Positions 11,641 to 22,742 of a DNA stretch of 64,000 nt are shown in pieces; the first letter of the stretch is position 1, and every line of letters starts with the position of its first letter. A program made the position numbers and the translations under genes. Below the pieces are notes generated by a model. It did not search any database, was not told the DNA's origin, and saw only the letters and a list, made by a program, of their open reading frames with translations. The stretch comes from Heterohyrax brucei (lineage: Eukaryota; Chordata; Mammalia; Hyracoidea; Procaviidae), in the NCBI GenBank assembly GCA_028571685.1, contig CM053154.1, forward strand, positions 7,973,501-8,037,500. Reading direction: 5' to 3'.

Positions 11641-12399
11641 TGAGTATCCTGGCAGGTGTTTAAATGGTACCTCTTTCTTGGGACACAGTACAAGGGGTGG
11701 TAGTGGTTAAGGCTCCACTCACACCCCAGCCGGACCTCAGCATCACAGAGGTCTCTGTCACAGGTGAGGCACTGTCAGGGTCACCTTCCCAGTGCCTCAG
11801 CCTGCCTCCTTCACAAGTGGCACTGGGCCATTCCAACCCACCCAGCCAGGGAGGTACAGGTCACCCCCACGAGCTCTTCCAAGTTCATCCCTGGCAGACC
11901 TGCTGAGGAATCTGCAATTCTGCAGGCATCACACTGGGAGGTGAGGGGAAAATTTCCCCTTCTGGCAAGCACCATACTCCTTTGGGGTGGTCCTTTCATT
12001 GGCTTGAGGAGCGAAGGGCTGGGGAGATCCAAGCACCCATGGCCCACTAGGCCAGCCATCCTCACCCTCCCAGGAGCTGGGGGTGGTGCAGGGCAAGCTG
12101 GGGGAATCAGTGTGATTCACTCTGCTGCTGCTGTGATGAGCCTTGTTCTTTTCTCTGGAATGGAGGGACACTTGTCTCTTTCTGGCTTCTCTTGCTAGAC
12201 AGAAAAAGTCATTAAGTAAATGAGACTACACTTCAGTGTGTGGGAAACGTTGTTCGCACCCTGGATGCCATTAGGATCTCTCTTGGCAGCTGGCAGGTTG
12301 GTAGAAACCCTCAACTGGGACCATACCCCAGTGTCTGGGGTGGGCCACCTTGTCCATTATGAGATCACTGATAGGTTGTTACCGGAGTTTCTCTACCTG
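11641..12399. other. No gene seen
   Basis: A 144-codon plus frame (11764-12198) is the longest here. It has no domain and is overlapped by equally open minus frames, as GC-rich chance frames are. Confidence 0.5.
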
Positions 12400-12790
12400 A
12401 TGAATGCCTGAGAAATCCAATCAGAACCCAGTTAGCGAGGGTGAGGCTTTATTCAATTTTGCAGAATTGGGCACAGGGGCCCACAAAGGAGACAGGCCAG
12501 AATGTGCGCAAACGGTTCCTTACAAGCCTTTTATCCCCTAACTCAGAAATCCCTCCCCTAATTCCTTGTTGGCTGAGTACCGTGGGGGTAAACATTCTTT
12601 CCCAGACGTCGCCTAAGTCTTCCCTTTTAAGGTTACATTCCTGAAGAAGTGTCCCCGCTTCCCCTTTCTCCCCTAATTCCTTCTGTTTGCACACACATTC
12701 CCCAGGTACCTGGGCCCTGTGGTGGCCACGTCCCCTGGTGGTTTGTCCTGTGGATCAGCCAGTAACTTCTTACCCTAGCCTTTGTTCCCC
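12400..12790 (-). repeat. Probable solo LTR of an endogenous retrovirus
   Basis: On the minus strand a TATA-like 'ggataaaaggc' (near 12525-12535) is followed about 80 nt later by AATAAA (12449-12454, in 'gaataaagcctcacc'). This is the usual spacing of an LTR core promoter and polyadenylation signal. No coding part and no clear target duplication, so the limits are approximate. Confidence 0.5.
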
Positions 12791-12799
12791 TTATTCTGC

Positions 12800-13227
12800 A
12801 GATGGACCATTTTGAAATTTTTTCTCACAAGCAGGTTACTGACGATCTCTGGGCTGCCTTCTTACAGGAAAAGGCTCCAGTTTGTTAACACTGTCAAGGT
12901 TGATTTGAAAAACCATGTGAATAAAACCAGGAGGAAAGTGACCCAAAGTGGAGCTTCTACAGGGGTTTCTGTACTTACTGTTTTCCAGAATCCTGTTCTC
13001 AGCCTACAGGAACAGAAGGAGAGAAGTGAGCAGGGCTGAGCTGCAGGCCTGTCCCACAGCCACCACTGGGCTGGGAGGGTGGCTGCAAGTGACCTGAGAG
13101 CTTTGTGCTAAGACTTCCTTGAGGCCCTGCTGTGCCTGACGTAAGGTTGTGTGGCCTGATACACAACAAGTGCTCAGTGCTTAAGGCGCCACATCAACAA
13201 TGCTAAACAGAGAAGTTTCCTGCATCT
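12800..13227. other. No gene seen
   Basis: An 85-codon plus frame (12782-13039) has no recognisable domain. Confidence 0.45.
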
Positions 13228-13240
13228 AAGAAACTTCATA

Positions 13241-13399
13241 CCAAAACCAACTGCTGTCGAGTTGGGTCCCAACTCGTGGCAACCCTAGAGGTCAGAGTAG
13301 AACTGCCCCACAGTTTCCAAGGAGTGCCTAGCGGATTTGAACTGCTGACCTTTCGGTTAGCAGATGTAGCACTTAACCCACTATGCCCCCAGGGTTTCC
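13241..13399 (-). repeat. AfroSINE copy with perfect target duplication
   Basis: Reverse copy 'accaactgctgtcgagttgg' to 'gcccccagggtttcc'. A 13-bp duplication aagaaacttcata lies at 13228-13240 and 13400-13412. Confidence 0.95.
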
Positions 13400-13429
13400 A
13401 AGAAACTTCATACAAGCACTACAAAGATA

Positions 13430-13600
13430 AAAGGAACCCCAGGGTCCAGCGGTTAAGAGCTCAGCCAGCAGCTCAGCCATCTAAACCCACCAGCGCCTCC
13501 TCGGGAGATTACAGCCTTGGGAGAACCATGGGGCGGTTCTACTCTGTTTTATAAGGTTGTTAGGAGTCAGAGTAAAGTCAACGGCAACAGATTTCATTTA
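13430..13600 (+). repeat. AfroSINE copy, long variant
   Basis: 'aaaaggaaccccagggtcca' through 'ggagattacagccttgggag' to 'aaagtcaacggcaacagatt'. Confidence 0.85.
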
Positions 13601-14621
13601 TATAAGGACAAAGTAAGACTTTTCCCCAACAGTTTTAAAATACCTTTGGATGCAAAAGGCTGAGAAATTCAGTAGCGTGGAAGTAATATTTTGATATTTT
13701 AAAACTGTGCTAGGTATGCCATATAGGAATAGAAGAAAAATCAGGACATGCTTTTATTTTGTTCTTTAATGAGCAAGTAAAGGATATTAGAAGACTTCCA
13801 GGTTGCAATGTGGATTGAACACATGTATCTAGCTTCCTCTTGAAATTCCACTAACACTATAATAAAGGGATTAGAAAATAAACAACTGAGAACAGAAACC
13901 TACCCAGGTGAGGAGAGAGGAGAGGGAAACCAAGGGCAGCGGACTGGAGAGCAAATGAATTCATGGCAACTTATTAAAAAGAAAAACGAGCCTGTTGCCA
14001 TGAAGTTGATCCCAACTCACAGTAACCTTATCCACAGGAGGCTTCAAAGGTTGATCGGTGCACCAGCAGTCAGAAAGCTAGGCGCCAGTCTGGTCTACCC
14101 CGCAGGCCCTCGAAAAGGCCCAGGAGCTCCAGGACCAGGGCCTTGGGGACCAGAATCTACGAGCGTCAAGAGGATGGACTGGAAGCTAACAAGGACACCT
14201 CACCTCTGTGGTGGCCTTTCCAGTGAGATACAACCCCAATCCAACCACAGAAAACACCAGATGAAAGCAACCTGAGGGATGTTCTACACAGCACCCTGCC
14301 TGCCGCTTCAAAAGGACCGAGGACATGAAAGACAGGAGAGACAAAGCAGATGTCACAGACTGAAGGAGCTTAAGGGGACGTGACAGCTAAATGCAGTGAG
14401 GGATCCTGAACTGTATCCTGTCCTCATAAAAGGATATTAGGTCAAAAAAAAAACTGGGGAAATTCAAATAAATTCTATCCTTTAGGTCATTGTATTGTTC
14501 CAAGGTCAACTTCTTGGCTTCCGTGATTATATGATGGTTACAGAAGACATTAACATGGAGGGGAGCTCAACGACAGAAATACATGAACTCTGTATTATCT
14601 CTGCAACTCTTCTGTAAATCA
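13601..14621. other. No gene seen
   Basis: Includes a degraded SINE 5' piece near 13990-14060 ('gttgccatgaagttgatccc'). The 106-codon plus frame covering it is not a gene. Confidence 0.5.
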
Positions 14622-15303
14622 ACAAAACCAAAGCCAAACCCACTGCCATCGGGTCGATTCTGACTCATAGCAACTTTGTAGTTGCTATATGCCCTGTCAC
14701 ATACTGAATTGTGTCCCCTCCAGAATCTATAGCAGTTTAGCTGGGCTAGGTAGGATTCCCAGTGTTGTGTGATGTTCTTCCATGTTGGAATTCCTGCATC
14801 TGTGATGCTAATGAGTGTGGATGGGCTGCCCGTGAGTTAGTGTGGCAGGACTTCATGTGTACCATTGCACTGTGCCTTGGGCCAGCCTATCTGGGTATAA
14901 AAAAAGGAAGGCAGGCTGAGATTTGGGAGCCCCATATCCCGGAGAAAGCAGCACCCAGATCAGAGTGCAGGTCCTTTGGACCTGAGGTTCCTGCTCCAGG
15001 GTGTTCTCCTATTGAATCTGTACTCTTAGCCTACGGGACTGTGATACTTTCCCAGACTGAATTTGGATTTGTAGCTTACTGGACTGTGACAAAATCAAAT
15101 TTCTCTTTTTAAAGCCATCTGCTTGTGGCATTTCTATTAGAGCAGCACCAGATGACTGAAACATTCCCCATAGCGTTTCCTAGGTTGTAAACCTTTGCAA
15201 AAGCAGGCTATCACGTCTCCTATGTGGTGGCTGGTGGGCTCGAACTACTAAGCTTTCAGTTAGCAACTGAGTTCTTAACCACTCAGCTATACCAGGGCTC
15301 CTA
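14622..15303 (-). repeat. AfroSINE copy split by a solo LTR
   Basis: The 5' part in this orientation (14622-14694, 'cactgccatcgggtcgattc') and the rest (15164-15303, 'cccatagcgtttcctaggtt' to 'taccagggctcc') are one reverse SINE. The LTR at 14695-15163 interrupts it. Confidence 0.88.
14695..15163 (+). repeat. Solo LTR, MaLR-like, inserted in a SINE
   Basis: Starts 'tgtcacatactgaattgtgt' and ends 'gatgactgaaaca' (TG...CA). It has the typical 'ttctctttttaaagccatct' 3' region. The flanks tgccc (14690-14694) and ttccc (15164-15168) are a 5-bp target duplication with one change. It belongs to the same family as the LTRs at 25557 and 47368. Confidence 0.85.
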
Positions 15304-15589
15304 CATGACTACAACTATCCCCAAAGATAAAAAGGTTTGGTTTCATTTAAAGAAAACTTGTCTGGAAAAAAAATAGAACAAACCAGATGCGTTGGTCTGA
15401 CAGAGAATGTAGAAACCTCGAGAATAATGACCCTTAGACGCCCTTCTAGCTCACTGATAAAGTCTCTCCTGAGGTTCACCCTTCAGCAAAAGATTAGCCA
15501 TAAACTGATGAGACTAAGCGGGCACACCAGCTCAGGGACAAGGACAAGAAGGCGGAAGGGGACGAGTGCGAGAAATAAAATCTGAAATG

Positions 15590-16065
15590 GTGCATCTTGA
15601 GAACAAAGGCCAAGATAACTTACTAGTTAATTTAAAAGAAGGGATGAACGGGTGAAGGGAGAAATCTCTTTGGGAAGCAGGAGATATAACCACCAAAGAA
15701 AATGAATGTTGAAGACTTAGAAGACATCCTCACCTATAGTATTCAGCCAGTGAGGAGACGGGGGAAGGACTCACGAGTGAGAAGGTAAAAAGGGCTTGTA
15801 AGGAACTCTTTGGTGTGCCCTCTCTGACCAGCTACCTTTGTGGCTCAGGCGCTCACTTTTGCAAAATCAACTAATAAAACCCAACTCTCGCCAATTAGAT
15901 TTGAATTGGACTTCTTGAGCATTCGTCGGAAAAAGATACTGGTAACCTTATAAGGGATAAGGCAGCCTGCCTTGACTGTTGAGGCAAGGTCCTAACCTGG
16001 GGTTCATACCAGCCTGCTGGTTGCCAAGAGGAACCAGAGCAGTGTCCAGGCAGCTGACAATGTTT
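15590..16065 (+). repeat. Possible solo LTR inserted in family B
   Basis: About 480 bp absent from the other family B copies. It carries AATAAA in 'ctaataaaacccaactctcg' near 15872, followed by a U5-like stretch. Ends and target duplication are not resolved. Confidence 0.4.
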
Positions 16066-16161
16066 CTCACACAGAGAAGCTCCTAATGGGGAACCCAAAG
16101 TTGAGAAGAAGATTGACATGTCACAGGGTTTGCAACCAATGTCACAATACATGTATTGATC

Positions 16162-16679
16162 AATGTTGGGGGGGCGGGAATGGCATGAAACAAGGTCAGA
16201 GACACGCCAGCTCAAGAGTCCGGTGAAGTTCATTTGAGGAGAAAGGAAGTGGGGTCTTAACCGAGATGTGACTCAGCCCGCCCCTAGCCAGTAAGGCAAG
16301 TTTTTATAATTTAAAAGTCTGGATGAGGCAGTGTAGGTGAGGCAATTTATGGTTTGGTAACAGAAGAGCAGTAGCAGTCTGATAAAGGAAGAACTGTTGA
16401 TTGGGAGGGGGAGGGGTAACGTTTGTTAGGGTCCAGATTTTGATAAGGGGAGAGCTTTCAATTACGAGGGTGGGGAAGACAGGCAGAAAGTTATTTGTGG
16501 CTTTATGGTTACACCGGGTGGGGCACACCAGGCTGTTTTGGGTCACCCCTGTGGAGCATGCAGACCAGGCTATTTTCAGCTAATGGTGAGGTCTGATCAC
16601 TGGATAAGATGACCTTCCTGAATCTCAGGGACAGAGTCCTCTAGATGACCTCCCTGAATTTCAGGGACAGAGTTCCCTC
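16162..16679 (-). repeat. Probable solo LTR inserted in family B
   Basis: About 515 bp absent from the other family B copies, flanked by tcaat on both sides (about 16158-16162 and 16678-16682). The minus strand has a strong TATA box 'attataaaaacttgcc' near 16305. At the right end a unit of about 34 bp ('gatgacctccctgaatttca') is present twice in tandem (16609-16675). Confidence 0.55.
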
Positions 16680-16775
16680 AATTAATTAACGAGAAGCTAC
16701 TTTGCTCTGTAATCCTTCATCTAAAGTACAAAAACAAAAAAAAATGCAGAAAAAATAGTGTTTGTATTGCCTTTT

Positions 16776-17363
16776 CTGTGAACTATCTGCTCAAGTCTAT
16801 TCATTTTTTAAAGTTGGATTTCTGTCTTTGACTTGGGAACCCTGTCAGTGTAGTGGATAAGTCCTACATCTGCTAACCACAAGGTGAGAAGTTCAAATCC
16901 ACCAGGTGCTCCTTGGAAACTCCATGGGGCAGTTCTACCCTGACCTGTAAGGTCACTATGAATTGGATCGACTGAACAACAGTGGGTTTTTTGGTTTTGT
17001 TCTTTGACTTACAGGTGTGTAGGAGTTTTTTATACATTAGGGAAAATAGGTTTTTGTCAAGGTTGGTTGCAAATGCTTCCCCCTGTTACTTGTCTTTGAT
17101 ATTGTTTCTGGTAACTTTGAAAGAAAAAATTGTTTCATTTTTCAATGGATGCATTGATTATCTTTCCTTATATGGGTCCTGTGTTATGCCCTGAAAATTC
17201 TTTCCCCACTTGGAAAGTTTTCTTCTAATATTTTTACAGTTTCAATTTTTATATTTAAACCATTTATTTTTCTGGATACTTTTCAGAAATAGCTACCTAG
17301 CTTTCACAATATTTTCACGAAGTTATCTACCTTTTCTCACTGATGCATAATGCCACCTGGATT
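16776..17363 (-). mobile_element. L1 ORF2 3' fragment, antisense, with SINE insertion
   Basis: The plus strand shows reverse L1 text: 'tgctcaagtctattcatttt', then after the SINE 'acttacaggtgtgtaggagt', 'gcaaatgcttccccctgtta' and 'catttttcaatggatgc'. The LTR at 17364 cuts it on the right. Confidence 0.7.
16835..17000 (+). repeat. AfroSINE copy with target duplication
   Basis: 'gggaaccctgtcagtgtagt' to 'cgactgaacaacagtgggtt'. A 10-bp duplication tctttgactt lies at 16825-16834 and 17001-17010. Confidence 0.93.
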
Positions 17364-17777
17364 TGTTAGGGTCCGCGATTTTCAAGATGCGACACTGTTA
17401 CTTTAAAGGTTAAATTTTATTAAAAAATATGCCCAATAGGAAAAATACTGGTGCACCAGGGACGCACCCCAAGCTACACAGAGCAGGGGGCGACGACGAG
17501 TTTCCTCAGCGCCCAGTATTTAAGTCGTGAGATTGCAAAGCAGGGAGGGTGAACTGACCTTTACATTGATTGGTTAACTCCTATTAATTGTAAAATGTGG
17601 TCAAGGTCTGGGGGTCACTTGCAGGCTGTCACTTGCAAGGTTGCCCCCAGGCTTGTCTTGTGACAGTGTTTTGTAAGACAAAGGTGAGATTATTCTATGG
17701 TATTTTCTGCTATTAAGTTGTTTCCTGGGGCTTTCTTTAATACCTCCAAATTTATCGCGCCCTTCCTCATTTCAACA
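17364..17777 (-). repeat. Solo ERV LTR with 4-bp target duplication
   Basis: 414 bp with perfect TGTT...AACA ends, flanked by gatt at 17360-17363 and 17778-17781. On the minus strand in order: a CCAAT box ('aaccaatcaatg'), a TATA-like 'ttaaatactggg', AATAAA near 17415, and the end 'ggaccctaaca'. The 4-bp duplication fits a gammaretrovirus-like (class I) origin. Confidence 0.8.
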
Positions 17778-17781
17778 GATT

Positions 17782-19082
17782 ATGGACATAATCATACTGT
17801 ATACTGAGGGTTTTTTTTAAGACAAAATGATTCCAAAGTGTCTGTAAGAAGAACAAACAGGAAAACTGAGAGAAGTATAATGAGCATGGAACTCACCCAG
17901 CCAGAAGTTGAAGTATGTAACAAAGCCACTAGTAATTCCAGGTATTTGTTTACTAAACTGTGAGCATACCAAATGCAGGAGCTGACTCAGGTCTGTGCAA
18001 AGCACAGCCTTGGCCAGAGGAGGAGTCAGTAGATGGTTGTTGACTGACTCAGTGACCAGACGGGGGAGAGAAGCTGTGCTGGGGAGTGCTTATACTGTCT
18101 CAGGTGTTCTATACTTTTCTCTGTTTATCTACATTTTTGACACTCATTTTACTCCTAAGCAGAGACTCAAAATGGTTGAGCCAGTTTCCCAGGGTACACG
18201 GACACAGCTCCCCGGGATACACAGCCAGGGAATTGAACTAAGGGTTCAACCTTGACTGATCTCTCACTGACCCTTCTCCCCGCCTCCAGAGCCCAGGAGA
18301 GGCATACCCTGCAGGCGTGTCCAAAGAAACCAGTTCCGCCAGCCTGCCCAGCCCAGACCTTACAAAACCAGCTTCTGTTCGCGCCCTGAGTCAGTCATGA
18401 GGAGGGCACAGCTCCCATCTCCCAGGGTTGCTGCTCGCCTGCTATGTGTGTGTTGTGGGCTGGGGGCTGCCTGAGTGGGACTGCTGGCACACCTGGGGAG
18501 GGACCCAGGGATTTCTGTGCCCACTCAGGAACCTCTCTTGGGTCAGCACGGGGAGCCATGAGAATATGTTTCCAGGCCAGGCTAAGGCTACTGCTTAGGG
18601 ACCAGCTCTGAAAACGAGCGGTGGTTCTCAACATTCATTCTTCGTAAGAACCACCTGGGAATCTGGTTAAAATGTAGATTCCGATTCCATATATATGGGG
18701 TGGAAATGCAATCTGTCAGCAGCAGTTCAAATGAATGAGCCGGTTCAAAGGGTTCAAAGCCCTGGGGGAGGCAGGCACGCCCGTCCCTCCCCCCGGAACA
18801 TGCATCCTCTGTCCAAACATCTGGATCCAAACTCAAGGTCTCGGTGCCACGTGACGCACTGCAGAACAGGTCACTGTGACTGAAGGTCCCCTGTGTTGTC
18901 CCTCTACTCCCCTGTGCTGGGTGGTGGGCTGCTGCCTCTCTGGGTGCTGTGACCTCTATGTCTGTAGTCCAGTGGGGGAAGCAGGACAGCAGTGCTCCAC
19001 AGACCCCATTTTCTTGCATTCATCCACTCAGTTCTCCAGTTCCGCTGCTAGGGGCCTACTTTAGGGGGTGAGTGCACAAGTG
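17782..19082. other. No gene seen
   Basis: Mostly unique-looking GC-rich DNA. A 143-codon minus frame (19019-18588) has no domain. A MER5-like piece is listed separately. Confidence 0.5.
18617..18690 (+). repeat. MER5-type (hAT) DNA transposon end
   Basis: 'gagcggtggttctcaacatt' followed by 'aagaaccacctgggaatct' matches the start of the MER5 consensus. Only about 75 bp remain. Confidence 0.7.
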
Positions 19083-19250
19083 AAACCCTGGTAGGGTAGC
19101 AGTTCAGTGCTGTGGGTGCTAACCAGAAGATCAGCAGCTCAAACCCATCAGGCACTCCTTGGAAACTTAATGGGGCCGTTCTAGGCTGCCCTGTGGGGTC
19201 ACCGTGAGTCAGAATTGACTTGATGTCAACACGTTTGGGTTTTGGTTGGG
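19083..19250 (+). repeat. AfroSINE copy
   Basis: 'gaaaccctggtagggtagca' to 'ttgacttgatgtcaacacgt'. Confidence 0.9.
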
Positions 19251-19554
19251 GTGGCCGTTTCGGTGATGAAGGGTGACTTTGCTACCAGTTTGGTTTGTGT
19301 CCCTTGCTTACATTGCCAGCTTGGCTGGGAATCCCAAGAGAGGAGGAGGAGGAGCTGCTAAGGTGAGCAACATGCCACCTGCACCCTGGACCTGGACCAA
19401 GGCCACAGAGACAGGAAGTACAGGGATTCATCGGAAAGCAGCAGGCTTGCTGGCTGGTCCCAGACTGTACCTGGGACAACTGGCTGGGAAAACACAACCC
19501 CGTCATTAGGCGTGCCTAAGGTTGTCCGGACACCTGGGCCATCAATAAAGCTGC

Positions 19555-19960
19555 TTTTCGGAGCATCTGCTCCTCGGTTCCGAACAACAGCCGGCAGCAG
19601 GCGATGTTTGCATTTCGCTGTTTTGCTGGCGAGGCTGACCCCGCCCCCTCGGAAGCCGCCGTCGGAAGTCGGTTTCTGCGGCTAGATCAACGTCTCAGGC
19701 ATCTGTCTCCTGGAGCCACTCCCATGCCCGGGCTGGGTGGAGAGTCGGTTGGAAAGATCAAACAAGAAGGTGATTGTAGTAATAACAATGTGCACATCAA
19801 AGCGGCCTCCAACTTTCTGCAGCTGCTAGGAGAACTGGAGGGGTCACGGCACCCCGCAGGCCTCCTGGCGGCGGGCATGCGCCAGACGTCCTGCCCAGCT
19901 CTCAGGAAGCACCGAGGGCGGGCAGCGACTAAGTGACAGCTGCCTGGCCAGGAGACTCGA
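19555..19960. promoter_or_regulatory. CpG-rich patch, candidate CpG island
   Basis: By eye about 30 CpG dinucleotides in 400 bp, far above the surroundings, including 'gaagccgccgtcggaagtcg'. It contains no SINE and no recognised exon. A plus frame of 110 codons (19604-19936) crosses it but has no known domain. It begins just after 'caataaagctgcttttcg', which resembles an LTR polyadenylation region, so an LTR-derived island is one alternative. A distal promoter or enhancer is another. Confidence 0.4.
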
Positions 19961-20359
19961 GGTGGCAGCCATGTCCTTGTGTCTTCTGGCAGGGGTCATG
20001 TGCCCCAGTTGCCCTCTTTCACGGTTCCCATCTGTGAAAAGTGTTATCTGGAGCAAGCCCTCCTAGGGAGAAGGAAGGCACACAGGAAACCAACCCGTTT
20101 CAGAAGGAACTGGGCATTCAGGTATCTATGACTGCTGACCACAGGGTCACAGACTGAGCCAGGTCCCCCCTTTAGGATGCCTGGAGGAGCAGAGGGGAGC
20201 ACAGCTGCTTCGGGGAAGGCTGTGTTACTGCTGGTCACTTTGCCCTCCCCTGGGGGACCCATGTCTTGGGCTGAAGGATAGAGTGGCTGAGAGTACGGGC
20301 CCTGGCGGTCACACTGCCTGAATTCTGGTCGGCTGCACCTCTGGGAAGTCCTACAACCT
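19961..20359. other. No gene seen
   Basis: Unique-looking sequence with short chance frames only. Confidence 0.5.
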
Positions 20360-20761
20360 TGCTATGGATTGAATTGTGTACCCCAAAATACATGAGGGAC
20401 TCCTAAACCCTAAGCCTGTGTGATCCGATTTGGGAACAGGGTTTTCTTCTTCACGAGGCCATGTCAGTGTAGGGCATGCCTTAAACCTAATTACTGTTGA
20501 GATATAAAAAGAACCGAGACCAGTGAGCACCAGTGGAGGAAGAGAGATGCCCAGGGGAGACCACCAGGGAACCAAGGAATGCTGGGCTAGAGAAGTAGAG
20601 ATAAGGGGCTTCCCCCAGAGTCGTCAGAGAACCCCTTCTCCTAGAGCCAATGCTTGGAATTCAGACTTCTAGCCTTCTGAACCGCTAGAAAATAGATTTC
20701 TGTTTCATAAAGCTACCCACCTGTGGTACCTCTGTTACAGAAGCCCTGAGAAACCAAGACA
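20360..20761 (+). repeat. Solo LTR, MLT1-like (older MaLR)
   Basis: Starts 'tgctatggattgaattgtgt' and ends 'gccctgagaaaccaagaca'. It shares the 'gacttctagccttctgaacc' and 'tttctgtttcataaagc' stretches typical of MLT1. No intact target duplication, consistent with an old copy. Confidence 0.8.
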
Positions 20762-22009
20762 CGTAGCAATTCAAGCAGGGCACTCAATCCCTCAGTTTCC
20801 TTGGCTATAACCCAGAGCCAGCAGTAGCAGCTGCCTCCCAGTCTGTTCTGAGGGTTCAGTGACGTCACTGTGGGAAGTGTGTGCCTGACACAGCAAAGAT
20901 CTTGGCAGCTGCTAGCTGTGGTTATCATCCTGAGCACACCAGCAGGGCCGAGCCAGACCTGTCATAATTACAACACACCAGGGGTTAAAGGTGGCCAAAA
21001 ATATCAGGTTGGATGTGCCGTGCAAGCCAAAGGGTTTGCTGCTGTCCCCAGGTTTGTAGAACACTGGGCCTGGAAGGGCCTTGAGGGCCACCTGGCTAGG
21101 AGTCCTCAAACCTGGGCCTTCTGAAGAGACCAAGAGCTCTATAACCCAACAGACCAACAGCTCTCTGGAGGACCCTGCTGGGCAGTCAGGCTTGGGGACA
21201 CTTGGGCCAAGCCATTTCTCTCCTTGGACAGCTGTCCAGTAACCAGCAGTCACTGTCTGGACCAGCTGGGGCTAGCTAGCACCAGCCGTCTGACCTCAGA
21301 GCCTATGTCTTTCTTTCATCATAAGGCTCCCTGAGGTCAAGAGGCCATATGGGAAAATCAAAGAAAGCTCATCATTGTCTTTGAAGCTTTTTTTTCAAGT
21401 CCCAAACCTGGAGAGGTGTGTTTCTGCCACCATATTTAAACACTTTTCTTCAAAAGGAAGCTAACTTCGGTGTGTGTTCATCTGAACAAGATCCAAGCAG
21501 GAATCTCAACCTGTCCTTGTGGACAGAAAGTGCTTCCACTGACAGGGTGGACTGGGGTTTCATTAATTGAGAGGATTGTTTCCATGCAGCCCGGTCCTGT
21601 TTGGGAAGCGGCCCTTTGGGAGTAGAGGGTAAAGACAGTCTGTTGTTCTGAAAGGGAACATATAGGCGTCACACCACAGTCATTTTCTCCTAATAGTGGA
21701 CATGTGTTCACACGTACACAAGTGTCCAGAGGTTGGGCTGGTTAAGCTCAGCTGTTACTGAGAAATGCTTTTCATGCCAAGGACCAGACGGGCTTTGGGC
21801 GCCAGGGACACTAAGGCTTGGAGGAGCCTTAGGTCTTCATCCCGACTCCCCATCCTGCCGTGGAGCTGGTGGCAGCCCGAGAGTGGGCCCTGCCATCTGA
21901 CCTCTGCCTGCCTGGGGCGCCTGGAGTCAGATAGACTTGGGGTCTTTGGGCTGAGTTATTTCCACTAGGTGGCCTTAGACAACTGACCCTCACTTTGGCC
22001 ACTGTACTA
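20762..22009. other. No gene seen
   Basis: A 113-codon minus frame (21253-20912) and others overlap freely. No domain or splice evidence. Confidence 0.5.
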
Positions 22010-22200
22010 GTGCTTACACTTGCCGTTGAGTTGTCCCTGACTCACGCAACCTCCTGTGTGTCAGAGTAGAACTGTGCTCCGTGGGGTTTCCAACAGGTGG
22101 TTTTTTGAAGCGGGTTACCAGGTGTCTCTTCCAAGGCAGCGCTGGGTGGACTCCAACCTCCAACCATTTTGTTAGCTGTTGAGCACATTAAGCACTCGCA
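22010..22200 (-). repeat. AfroSINE copy, diverged
   Basis: Reverse copy: 'cttgccgttgagttgtccct', 'gtcagagtagaactgtgctc' and 'ttgttagctgttgagcac'. Confidence 0.75.
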
Positions 22201-22549
22201 CCACGCTGATAGGCGATTTGCCCAGGATTCTGTCGGGGGCAGGAGTGAGGTCAGGGCTGTTGCCCCCATAGGGCTGCCCTGCACACCCTAAAATGGGCCC
22301 CGTCCCAACACCACACCCGTCCTTGGGCAGGAAGCACAGCCCATTCCAGGAGGGGGCCAGTGCCTCCCCCTGCCTTCCCGGGGTCTCTTCCTGACAGCTG
22401 GGCCAGCCGGGCAGCACCTTCTCCCCGTCCAGGTCATTGGTGGTCTGAAAAATCCTAAGGATTGAGGTCCCAGGATCTTGACGTCATCATTCATTTCAGA
22501 AGGCTTGGATCAGTGCCAGGACCAGCTGACACATCTCACGTGCGCTATT

Positions 22550-22742
22550 ATTGTTAGGTGCCATCAAGTGAATTCTGACTCACAGGACCCTATCGGACAG
22601 AAGAGGACTGCCCTATGCAGTTTTCTAGGCTGTGATCTTTATGGGAGCGGGGCATCAGGCCCTTTCAGCCACAGGGCAGCTGGTGAGTTCAGATGGCCGA
22701 CCAGTCAGTGGCCAAGTGCTTAACAGCTGCACCACCAGGCCT
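22550..22742 (-). repeat. AfroSINE copy, long variant
   Basis: Reverse copy: 'gttaggtgccatcaagtgaa' to 'aacagctgcaccaccaggcc'. Confidence 0.85.

Larger units (their letters stand above)
15355..16740 (+). repeat. Family B repeat, broken by two insertions
   Basis: Pieces of family B in order: 'cgcccttctagctcactgat' with 'ctcctgaggttcaccc' (15355-15585), 'atggggaacccaaagttgag' (16070-16161) and 'acgagaagctactttgctct' with 'ccttcatctaaagtac' (16680-16730). The gaps hold LTR-like DNA. Confidence 0.7.

Noticed and set aside
11764-12198. 144-codon plus-strand frame
   Set aside because: GC-rich region where frames are open on both strands. No domain, no splice or promoter evidence, and low-complexity composition.
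18588-19019. 143-codon minus-strand frame
   Set aside because: Overlaps MER5 sequence and open plus-strand frames. No recognisable protein.
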